From CAZKTF01 sp964555565 (lineage in GTDB: Bacteria > Planctomycetota > JAJSAM01 > JAKLKS01): a stretch of DNA of 13,857 nucleotides. The position numbers and the translations under genes were made by a program. The stretch spans positions 1-13,857 of the forward strand of contig CAZKTF010000087.1 in assembly GCA_964555565.1 (NCBI GenBank). The letters run 5' to 3'. Shown piece by piece: positions 5,577 to 12,095 of the stretch. A model generated the notes under the pieces. The model ran no database searches. It was not told the origin of the DNA and worked only from the letters and a program-made list of their open reading frames with translations. The number at the start of each line of letters is the position of its first letter. The first letter of the stretch is position 1.

Positions 5577-7047
5577 GCACACCAGCGGCCAGGAGGTGGT
5601 GGCAGGCGTAGTACGTCATCCCCCCTCCTGAGTAGACAAGGATTGCAGGACTCGTCAGGGGAAGCGTGAAGAGCGTTAGGCGAAGGAGCACGGGATGGCG
5701 AAACCAGAGGAGGAGCCCCAAGCCAAACAGGAAGCAGAGGCCCGTCGGCTCGAGCGGAACGCGGAGTCCTGGGAGGGTGATCGAGACGGGAGTGACGTTG
5801 GTCAACGTGCGCTTCATCCTGCGCGCGAGAATCTCCAGATACCAGAGAGGGTCATGGGAGATGTCGTGCATGACCTTGTCCCGGACGATCTCGTTGTAGT
5901 GCTCGAGCTCGTATGGCAGCACGTAGAAGCGTCCTTCTCCGTCCCAAGACACCCCAGCGTACGAGTAGTGGGCCGGATCGTAGGGGGGTAAAGTCACACG
6001 GTATTCTGAAACCAGATGAGGATGTGCGAAGGCCGCAGCGTCCCGATCGTCCCACTCGTAGCCGTATTTAGTGTCGAAGTCTCCCAGCCCACACCAGATC
6101 GGATGCCAGAACATATGGTGAGCGTCGCGGGGCCCGGGGTAGACATGGCCCCCAGCCTTGCCGACGACCGCGTCTGCTTCTAGGATCTTGGAGCGGAAGT
6201 AGCTGGACCAGAGCAGCGATCCGACCACAAAGGAGGCCGCCATCGTGCCGGCGACGCCGAGGCGGATCGTCCAGCTCCGGCGTGGCAGAGAGAGATAGAT
6301 AGCGAGGCAAGACATGAGCGTGACGACAGGTTCAGTTCTGACCTGCCGGACCGTTGCCGCAATGGCTCCCATGAGGCAGGCCACCACCCACGGATAGAAA
6401 TGTGCGGTCCGGACGCGGCCGAACAGGGGAAGGTGCATGGCCAGTGCAAGGATGGTGACGGAGATTGGCCAGCTGAAGACGTTTTCGTTAACGTATGCCT
6501 CAAACAATTGGAAGGGATTGGATCCGAGGAACAGAACGAGGCATGCGCCGAGCAGGGGTTGCCCTATCGACCAGCAGGCGCAGTACAGGAGCAGCAGGCC
6601 GAGGATGAAGATAGTCGCGTGGACAGGGCGGACCGTGAGCCGCGTGGGGTCACCGCGCAGCCATGCGTAGGGGAGGTAGAGGTAGGTTCGTCCATGGTCC
6701 CCGAAGCGGGAACTGTGCCCGACTTCCGTGACCAAGGAGGAGCCATGCTGTTCGAGAGCGCGCCGAGCGCCTTCTTGACTGTAGTCCTGCGCGGTGTCGC
6801 TGGCGACGGGGTACAGGTTCATGTAGTAGAGGAAGTACACGAAACGAGACTCTTCTTGCCTCCCTGTCGATGCTTGCATTCTGTACTTGTTATCGAGATT
6901 GGTGAAGCCAAGGAACAGGGAGGTCTGCCAGGCAAGGATCGCCGCAACTCCCAGGACAAGGATACGGACATTCCGCGGGCGTGGATTGGACATGGATCGC
7001 ATTACGGCGACCCGCAAACGGCGCACGACAGGAGAGGGCTCGCTCAT
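5491..7047 (-). CDS. Multi-pass membrane protein, possibly GT-C-like
   Basis: A 518-residue integral membrane protein. I do not recognise a named family. The N-terminal hydrophobic helix (about 29-49, RILVLGVAAILAWQTSLFLGF) is followed by a soluble loop, then a cluster of hydrophobic helices. A large soluble domain then lies at about 285-400, containing HHMFWHPIWCGLGDFDTKYG and YEWDDRDAAA, and two or three final helices end with a basic tail. This topology, with a Trp- and His-rich loop, suggests a GT-C-type glycosyltransferase or another lipid-linked glycan enzyme, but no GT-C motif is certain. It is the last gene of a - strand operon; its ATG (7045-7047) overlaps the stop of the GT4 gene as ATGA. 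Codon use is less GC-biased than upstream. Confidence 0.8.
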   Translation of the reverse strand: MSEPSPVVRRLRVAVMRSMSNPRPRNVRILVLGVAAILAWQTSLFLGFTNLDNKYRMQASTGRQEESRFVYFLYYMNLYPVASDTAQDYSQEGARRALEQHGSSLVTEVGHSSRFGDHGRTYLYLPYAWLRGDPTRLTVRPVHATIFILGLLLLYCACWSIGQPLLGACLVLFLGSNPFQLFEAYVNENVFSWPISVTILALAMHLPLFGRVRTAHFYPWVVACLMGAIAATVRQVRTEPVVTLMSCLAIYLSLPRRSWTIRLGVAGTMAASFVVGSLLWSSYFRSKILEADAVVGKAGGHVYPGPRDAHHMFWHPIWCGLGDFDTKYGYEWDDRDAAAFAHPHLVSEYRVTLPPYDPAHYSYAGVSWDGEGRFYVLPYELEHYNEIVRDKVMHDISHDPLWYLEILARRMKRTLTNVTPVSITLPGLRVPLEPTGLCFLFGLGLLLWFRHPVLLRLTLFTLPLTSPAILVYSGGGMTYYACHHLLAAGVLTFLVLRTISRVSHRRSHLRMTDPASPP

Positions 7048-8288
7048 GCCGACTTGCCGGCCTTCACCGGAACTCCCTCGCCAGCAACTGTAGAGAGCAA
7101 CCTGGCGAAGCGATCCGCCCAGGCCGCATGGGTGAAGTGCCGCTCAACGACCACCCGCGCGGCTGCACCGAGTGCCGCCCGTCGGCGGGGGTCCGCCGCG
7201 AGAGACTCGACCGCCGCGGCCCACTCGCCCTCGGTACTGGCGAAGAGGATCGACTCGCCGTGCTTCCAGATGGCCGGGTCGATGGCGACCGGCGGCGCCA
7301 CGATGGGGAGCCCTGCCGCAGCGTACTGCAGGAGCTTGAAGGGGAACTTCCCGCGATCGTAGGGCTGGTCGAACATCGGGAGGAGCCCGATGTCGAAGGA
7401 GGCGAGGTCGCGCCGTTCGCTCTCCGGGCTCCAGGGGTGGGTGAGCGACTCCACGTCCAGCCCCTCCGCCTCGAATGGCGCGCCCGAGACGCACCGCAGG
7501 AGCAGCCTCCGCCGCGTCGCCGCGCGCCGCAACCCCGGGAGGATCGATCGCAGGCGGTCGAGGTTCCCCGTGTTGCCCATCCACCCGAGGACGACGGGGC
7601 TCCGCTCCGCGTGGACCCGCGGCGTGTAGGGCCCAGGGTCGAGGAGCATCGGGACGACGGTCACCGGGGTACCGAGTGGCCGCACGAACTCCCCCAGGTA
7701 CTGGCTCGACACGGTGACCGCCGCCGAGGCCCGGACCACGCGCTCGACGAAGTCCGGCGGGTTGAGCCGCCGCGCCACCGCCCCGCGGGCGACCTCGTGC
7801 GCCCGGCGCGAGCGCTCCCAGATCGAGTCGAAGAAGTCGTAGACGAGGCGCGGGTTCTTCTTCGCGAGGAGGAGTTCGAGCGTCGGGCGCCTGTAGGGCG
7901 AGAAGGGGAGGACCGCCCTGTGCAGCACGACCACGTCCGCGTCCAGGGCCTCGCGGAGGTTCACGCCCGCGGCGCGGAGCGTCCCGCGGTGGTAGGCCTG
8001 GTCCCGCGCGAACCCCTCGCCGCTGAAGGCGGCCCACTCCTCCTCGGTGCAGGGGTCGAGGACCCGCATCTCGAAGCCCTTCCGCTCGAGGTGGGGCTTC
8101 CAGGCGTGGATCCGGTGGTGCATCCCGACGTCCGATGCGGGGGAGGAGGGGAGGAGGACCACCCGGACCGGCTGTCCCGGCGCGGGCGCGGGCCGGCGGG
8201 GCCGCCATGCGAGGCGGAACGAGAGCGCCAGCCGCTCCACCGCGGCCACGTGCCGGAGGAGGAGCAGCCGCTCGCCCCCGCCGCTCAC
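7044..8288 (-). CDS. GT4-type glycosyltransferase
   Basis: A 414-residue protein starting with GTG at 8288, inside a GTGA overlap with the methyltransferase stop. The frame is open far upstream, but that part is antisense shadow. The N-terminal Rossmann half includes VRVVLLPSSPASDVGMHHR, typical of the donor-acceptor cleft entrance of GT-B enzymes. VVLGWMGNTGNLDRL and the GKFPFKLLQYAAAGLPIV stretch mark the C-terminal GT4 half, which normally binds the nucleotide-sugar diphosphate. It is probably a cytoplasmic enzyme that adds one sugar to the growing glycan; donor and acceptor cannot be told. About the last 35 codons (7044-7150) look less GC-biased than the rest, so a composition boundary may fall inside the gene. 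Confidence 0.88.
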   Translation of the reverse strand: MSGGGERLLLLRHVAAVERLALSFRLAWRPRRPAPAPGQPVRVVLLPSSPASDVGMHHRIHAWKPHLERKGFEMRVLDPCTEEEWAAFSGEGFARDQAYHRGTLRAAGVNLREALDADVVVLHRAVLPFSPYRRPTLELLLAKKNPRLVYDFFDSIWERSRRAHEVARGAVARRLNPPDFVERVVRASAAVTVSSQYLGEFVRPLGTPVTVVPMLLDPGPYTPRVHAERSPVVLGWMGNTGNLDRLRSILPGLRRAATRRRLLLRCVSGAPFEAEGLDVESLTHPWSPESERRDLASFDIGLLPMFDQPYDRGKFPFKLLQYAAAGLPIVAPPVAIDPAIWKHGESILFASTEGEWAAAVESLAADPRRRAALGAAARVVVERHFTHAAWADRFARLLSTVAGEGVPVKAGKSA

Positions 8289-9148
8289 GCCCCCGCCTTC
8301 CGCGCGAGGAGGACGAGCGTGTCCCCGAGTCCCGTAGCGCCGAGCACCCGGTTGGCTAGGACCTTTGCCGCCCGGAGCGCCGGGCGTCCCTCCACCTCGG
8401 CCTGGAGGACGACCGTCCGGGCCATGGCCCCGTCGGGTCCCCGCACACGACGCCGCGCAAAGCGTTTGAACACCTCGTGGGGGAGGATGTTCCGGCTCGT
8501 GAGCCTGAGCGGCTCCAGTCCCGCCCCGCGCGCCAGCGACCCCAGGGCAGTCGGCGTGAGGAGCGAGATGTGGTCCCGCGAGATGGCCGTCCACTCGCGG
8601 CCCAGCATCCGCCGCGAGAGGCTCCCGAAGTTGGGGGTCGTCAGGTAGAGCGCTCCCCCGGGCCGCACGAGCGCGGCCGCCTCGCCGAGGAGGTCTCCCG
8701 GCCGCGGGACGTGTTCCAGGACCTCGAACAGGGTGACCACGTCGAAGGCCCCCCGCCCGAACTCGCCGTCGGAGAGAACCCCCCGGTGGACCTCGAGCCC
8801 CCGCCCCCGCGCGAACTCCACCGCCGCGGCGGAGACCTCCGTCCCCTCGGCCTTCCACCCGGCCCCCGCTGCCTCGCCCACGAAGAACCCGCTCCCGCAG
8901 CCCACGTCGAGGAGCCGCCCGCCCTTCCGGAAGGGCTCGAACTCCGCGAGAAGTTCCCGGTACCGCCGCCGCGTCGCCTCCGGCAACCGCGTCGTCAGGT
9001 CCGGCAGGTAGTCGTGGTAGCGCGCGGGCTCGTCCCGGGGGACCCGCGCGAAGGCGGCCCCGCACCCCGGGCAGCCCCCGTAGCGGCGCCCGTCCTTCCG
9101 GAAGAGCGGCCGCGTCTGCGACCCGCAGGCGGGGCACCGAGTCTCCAC
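8285..9148 (-). CDS. Zinc-ribbon class I SAM-dependent methyltransferase
   Basis: A 287-residue protein. The first plausible start is GTG at 9146-9148, giving METRCPACG; there is no clear ribosome binding site, so it may be leaderless or start slightly elsewhere. C5, C8, C26 and C29 form a zinc ribbon. Motif I is LDVGCGSG at 80-87, followed by an EVLEH acidic motif and VRPGGALYLTTPN. It has the same architecture as the methyltransferase at 1173-2048 but a clearly different sequence. It is the first gene of a - strand operon with the GT4 and membrane-protein genes, and shares a 103-bp divergent intergenic region with the FemAB-like gene. The likely role is O- or C-methylation of a sugar. Confidence 0.88.
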   Translation of the reverse strand: METRCPACGSQTRPLFRKDGRRYGGCPGCGAAFARVPRDEPARYHDYLPDLTTRLPEATRRRYRELLAEFEPFRKGGRLLDVGCGSGFFVGEAAGAGWKAEGTEVSAAAVEFARGRGLEVHRGVLSDGEFGRGAFDVVTLFEVLEHVPRPGDLLGEAAALVRPGGALYLTTPNFGSLSRRMLGREWTAISRDHISLLTPTALGSLARGAGLEPLRLTSRNILPHEVFKRFARRRVRGPDGAMARTVVLQAEVEGRPALRAAKVLANRVLGATGLGDTLVLLARKAGA

Positions 9149-9190
9149 GGCGGGGATGGTATCCGCCCCGCGGCACGTCGCCCCGAGGCG

Positions 9191-9215
9191 CGCGAGGGAG
9201 GGCGATTCCCTCGCG
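9191..9215. promoter_or_regulatory. Perfect inverted repeat in a divergent intergenic region
   Basis: Arms CGCGAGGGA (9191-9199) and TCCCTCGCG (9207-9215) pair perfectly over 9 bp around a 7-base loop. The element lies between the divergent starts at 9148 (-) and 9252 (+). It could be an operator for a dimeric regulator controlling both directions or an RNA hairpin in one leader. No clear -10 or -35 hexamers are visible, so its role is uncertain. Confidence 0.45.
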
Positions 9216-9251
9216 GGCGTCTCCGCGAGCCCCGTATCCTCGACGCCGCCC

Positions 9252-10262
9252 ATGAGCACCCCCGTCACCGTCCGCCTCCTCGAGCAGCCTCCCGGCGACT
9301 GGTGGGACGCCCTCTGCGGGCGCGCGCGGAGCCCGTGGCACGCGCGGGGCTTCGCGCGGGTCCAGGAGGCCTTCGGAGTCCAGCCGGTCTTCCTCATGGC
9401 GGAGGCGAAGTGCGAGCCCGTCGGGTGCCTCTCGATGTACGTCGCCGGGAGCCGCGCGATGCCGGTCCTCGACGGGATCTTCGCCCGGACCGCGTTCATC
9501 CCGGACGAGCCCGCCATCGTCGCGCGCGCTCCCGAAGCGCTGCCGCTCCTCTTCGACGCGGTCGAGGAGCGGGTCCGCGCGCTGGGCGTGGTTGCGGTCA
9601 CCTGGAGGGTGGAGCTTCCGCGCGCGCTCGAGGCCGCGGATCTCGAGAAGCGCGGGTACGAGGTCGCCCGGCGCGGCGTCGGCGTCCTGGAACTTCCTCC
9701 CGAGGAGGCCGCGCTCGACACCGTCCTCCGCAAGACCGCCCGGAAGAACGTCCGCAAGGCCGAAAAGGCCGGCATCGTCGTCGAGCCCGTGACGGACGTC
9801 GAGCGGCTCCTCCCTCTCCTCGATCGCTCCTTCGCGAGGGCCGGGCTCCCTCCCCGGGACCACCGCTTCGTCCGGCTCACCCGCGAGTACCTGCGGGGGG
9901 AAGTCCTCGTGGCACGCCGCGGGACCGAGGACGTCGCGGCCCTACTCTGGGCGAGTGTGGGAGAGGTCGGACTGAACATTTTCCATTGGAGGGTGGACGG
10001 CGACACCGAGGGCGCCTCGGACCTCCTCCACCGGCAGATGTTCGTCCACGCGATCCGGGGGGGGGTCCGGCTCCTCCACACCGGGGACGCCGCGCTGCCG
10101 GGCGAGACCGACCCCCGGATCCTCGGCATCACCCGGTTCAAGGAGAAGCTGGGCTTCGAGGTCCGCCCGGCCTTCCAGGGCCAGAAGACGCTGCGGCCGG
10201 TCGCCGCCGCCGTCCGGGACGCCTCCCTCCGGCTCTGGTCCACCCTCCGCGGCGAGGGTTAG
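9252..10262 (+). CDS. FemAB/GNAT-type acyltransferase
   Basis: A 336-residue protein of the FemAB-like (Acetyltransf_6, two-GNAT) type. I chose ATG 9252 (MSTPVTVRLLEQ); the open frame extends upstream to 9156, but that part has no family-like sequence and would fill the divergent promoter region. KTARKNVRKAEKAGI at 161-175 is the hallmark motif of the second GNAT domain. LHTGDAALPGETDPRILGI and RFKEKLGFEV near the end match the usual FemAB-like finish. Relatives transfer amino acids from aminoacyl-tRNA to peptidoglycan, or act in exopolysaccharide loci with unknown substrates. The context suggests modification of an amino sugar or glycan, which is inference. The next methyltransferase starts one base after its stop, so they form an operon. 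Confidence 0.85.
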   Translation: MSTPVTVRLLEQPPGDWWDALCGRARSPWHARGFARVQEAFGVQPVFLMAEAKCEPVGCLSMYVAGSRAMPVLDGIFARTAFIPDEPAIVARAPEALPLLFDAVEERVRALGVVAVTWRVELPRALEAADLEKRGYEVARRGVGVLELPPEEAALDTVLRKTARKNVRKAEKAGIVVEPVTDVERLLPLLDRSFARAGLPPRDHRFVRLTREYLRGEVLVARRGTEDVAALLWASVGEVGLNIFHWRVDGDTEGASDLLHRQMFVHAIRGGVRLLHTGDAALPGETDPRILGITRFKEKLGFEVRPAFQGQKTLRPVAAAVRDASLRLWSTLRGEG

Positions 10263-10263
10263 C

Positions 10264-11031
10264 GTGGCGGAGCCGCCCCGCGATCAACGGGAGTGGATGG
10301 AGGCCTACCGCCGCCGGGCCTCCCTGGACCCCCTCCGTGCCGTCCTCGACGAGGGAGACGAGCGCGGCATCAAGAACGCCTACATCGACCGTGTGGAACG
10401 GCACCACGTCCAGCGGGCGCTGGGGCAGAAACAGCTCGCCGTGGCGGTCGACCTAGGCTGCGGGGTCGGACGCCTCACGCCCCTCCTCGCCGCCCGCGCG
10501 CGCACGGTGATCGCGCTCGACGCTTCGCAGGCCCTCCTCCTCGCGGCCCGCCGCCACGGGCTCCCGACGAACGCCCGGCTCGTGAGGGGCGACCTCGGAG
10601 GGATTCCGCTCCGGGACGCTTCCGCCGACCTTGTGTTCACCTCGAACGTTCTCATCCACGCCACCGAGGGCGCCGACCTCGCGCGAGCGGCCGCCGAGAT
10701 CACCCGTGTCCTCCGCCCGGGGGGGAGGGCGATCCTCCTCGAACACCTGGCCCCGGGCGGGGAGACGCTCCGGCGCGAGGGCATCGTCTACCGCGCCCGC
10801 TCCGACCTCGTGAGTGCGTTCGTGAACGCGGGCCTACGGCTCGGGTCGGAGGCCGCGATCCGGAAGTCGCCGTCCCGCCTGCTCCACTGGGCGATCAAGG
10901 GCTCCCTCCCTCGGTGGCTCTGGGGACTCGCCGCCCGACTCGAACCGAGACTCGCCTACCGGGGCGCTGTGGGACCGGTGTACCGCGACCACATCGTCGT
11001 GCTCACTCGACGCTCAGAACGCGGAGAGTGA
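10264..11031 (+). CDS. Class I SAM-dependent methyltransferase
   Basis: A 255-residue protein starting with GTG at 10264, one base after the FemAB-like stop, with GAGG about seven bases upstream. Motif I is VDLGCGVG at 62-69. An FTSNVLIHATEGADLARA segment holds the acidic motif region and leads into VLRPGGRAILLEH. There is no zinc ribbon; the 50-residue N-terminal extension (MEAYRRRASLDPLRAV) is helical. Its tight spacing with the FemAB-like gene suggests that they act on the same substrate. It ends at 11031 and converges on the - strand methyltransferase, with 165 bp between them and no obvious terminator. Confidence 0.87.
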   Translation: MAEPPRDQREWMEAYRRRASLDPLRAVLDEGDERGIKNAYIDRVERHHVQRALGQKQLAVAVDLGCGVGRLTPLLAARARTVIALDASQALLLAARRHGLPTNARLVRGDLGGIPLRDASADLVFTSNVLIHATEGADLARAAAEITRVLRPGGRAILLEHLAPGGETLRREGIVYRARSDLVSAFVNAGLRLGSEAAIRKSPSRLLHWAIKGSLPRWLWGLAARLEPRLAYRGAVGPVYRDHIVVLTRRSERGE

Positions 11032-11196
11032 CGCGTGTTCGAAGGTGGACTGGTCTGCTATCGAGGTCCAGTCGCGATCTTCCCTGATGCAGGATTGCCT
11101 TGCCGCGGCCCGGGCCCTGGAGACGCGACCGGACTTCTGATTGGCTCCCGGGGGGGGGTCGAAGAACAGAACTGAAGGCGTCATTCCCTACGAGCT

Positions 11197-11997
11197 TCAC
11201 CACCCCCGGGCGGTGGGGATGGCCGTGGGGGCTCCTCTCGATGGTGGCCAGAGCGCATAGGCAACCGCCGTCCTCGGGACCCTGTGCCAAGATACTCCCT
11301 TCTCGATCAGGCTGTCGAGGTAGGGGGCGACTCCCATGCGCGGGTCTTCAGGCCGATAGTCGTGCCAGATGATGACGCCATCGGCGATCCTCATCGCGAG
11401 TTCGGTGTCACGGCGGACACCTTCGATGCTGTGGTCGCCATCGACGAACACGGCGCCGAAGCGGCGATCCTTGAAGATCTCGTCCGCGTGCCCCAGGTGG
11501 ACTCGGATACGCGGGTCGCCCCGGCAGAACTTCCCCACCTCGTTCGCCGGCAGCAGTTCGATCTCCTGCCACTTCTCTACTGTTCTCCCCTGCTCGAGCG
11601 GCAGATCGACGGTCTCGATGCTCCAGTCGGAGAGAGCCGCGGCGATGTTCTTCGTCGATCGCCCTTCGTTGGTGCCGATCTCCAGGAACGTCTTCTCCCT
11701 CTTGTGCAGGTCCGCGAGGGCGCAGACGACAGCGAGCTCGTAGATGCTCGTGTATCGCACGAGCCCGGGGTCCATCCGTTCCGCGTAGGTCTCCGAGACC
11801 GGGAGCTTCCAGTAGGTGACGGAGTGGAGTCTGGCTGAGAGGAGATCATCCAACTTGCGGATGAGCCGCCGAGTCGGGTGGCGGGCGAGCCCCGCCGTGA
11901 AGAGCCACGCCAGCCTGGCGGCCGCGCGAAAGTAGCATCCCAGGAAATTGCGGGGGGCCATGTTCACCGGATCCTCGAACTTGGACAGTGGGGGCAT
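11197..11997 (-). CDS. Class I SAM methyltransferase (Methyltransf_24 type)
   Basis: A 266-residue protein. Motif I is EIGTNEG at 106-112, and VFVDGDHSIEGVRRD carries the DGDH motif of the Methyltransf_24 group, where the acidic and histidine residues help bind metal or substrate. IIWHDYRPEDP continues the fold. This group is often found among glycosyltransferases in glycan loci. I chose ATG 11997, with AGGGGGAG about 11 bases upstream; ATG 11961 is a possible shorter start, while starts further upstream lack family-like sequence. The first 90 or so residues are basic and partly hydrophobic (WLFTAGLARH), but no clear transmembrane helix is seen. It is transcribed alone, divergent from the fusion gene at 12096. 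Confidence 0.85.
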   Translation of the reverse strand: MPPLSKFEDPVNMAPRNFLGCYFRAAARLAWLFTAGLARHPTRRLIRKLDDLLSARLHSVTYWKLPVSETYAERMDPGLVRYTSIYELAVVCALADLHKREKTFLEIGTNEGRSTKNIAAALSDWSIETVDLPLEQGRTVEKWQEIELLPANEVGKFCRGDPRIRVHLGHADEIFKDRRFGAVFVDGDHSIEGVRRDTELAMRIADGVIIWHDYRPEDPRMGVAPYLDSLIEKGVSWHRVPRTAVAYALWPPSRGAPTAIPTARGW

Positions 11998-12082
11998 TCT
12001 GCGCTCAGCTCCCCCTGGGCGTGGACATCTCCTGAGGCTGTAGGATCTCCCGGGGGCTCGCGACGGTCCGTAGAATGCGACC

Positions 12083-12088
12083 AGGAGG
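12083..12088 (+). promoter_or_regulatory. Perfect AGGAGG ribosome binding site
   Basis: AGGAGG lies seven bases upstream of a TTG codon at 12096. It is the best Shine-Dalgarno match in the window and decides the start of the following gene in favour of TTG 12096 over ATG 12075, which lies upstream of this site. Confidence 0.8.
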
Positions 12089-12095
12089 CAACCAC

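Noticed and set aside
6400..7362. + strand open frame of 320 codons
   Set aside because: It lies opposite the membrane-protein and GT4 genes, and its translation has no recognisable domain or hydrophobic pattern.
8289..9863. Large N-terminal extension of the GT4 frame on the - strand
   Set aside because: It runs antisense or out of frame through the methyltransferase and FemAB-like genes and has no motif; GTG 8288 in a GTGA overlap is the natural start.
10055..10075. Run of nine G residues in the FemAB-like gene as a frameshift or phase-variation site
   Set aside because: The frame remains open and encodes a normal family C-terminus on both sides; in such GC-rich DNA, G runs are expected.
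8477..10456. + strand open frame of 659 codons
   Set aside because: Its translation is Arg/Pro/Gly-rich shadow sequence overlapping three well-supported genes.
11032..11196. Terminator between the convergent genes
   Set aside because: Only a weak 6-bp stem (GACTGG and CCAGTC, around 11047-11072) and no T-run were found.
12071..12076. TAGAAT as a -10 promoter element
   Set aside because: It is too close to the ribosome binding site at 12083 for a transcript that includes it, and no -35 hexamer lies at proper spacing.
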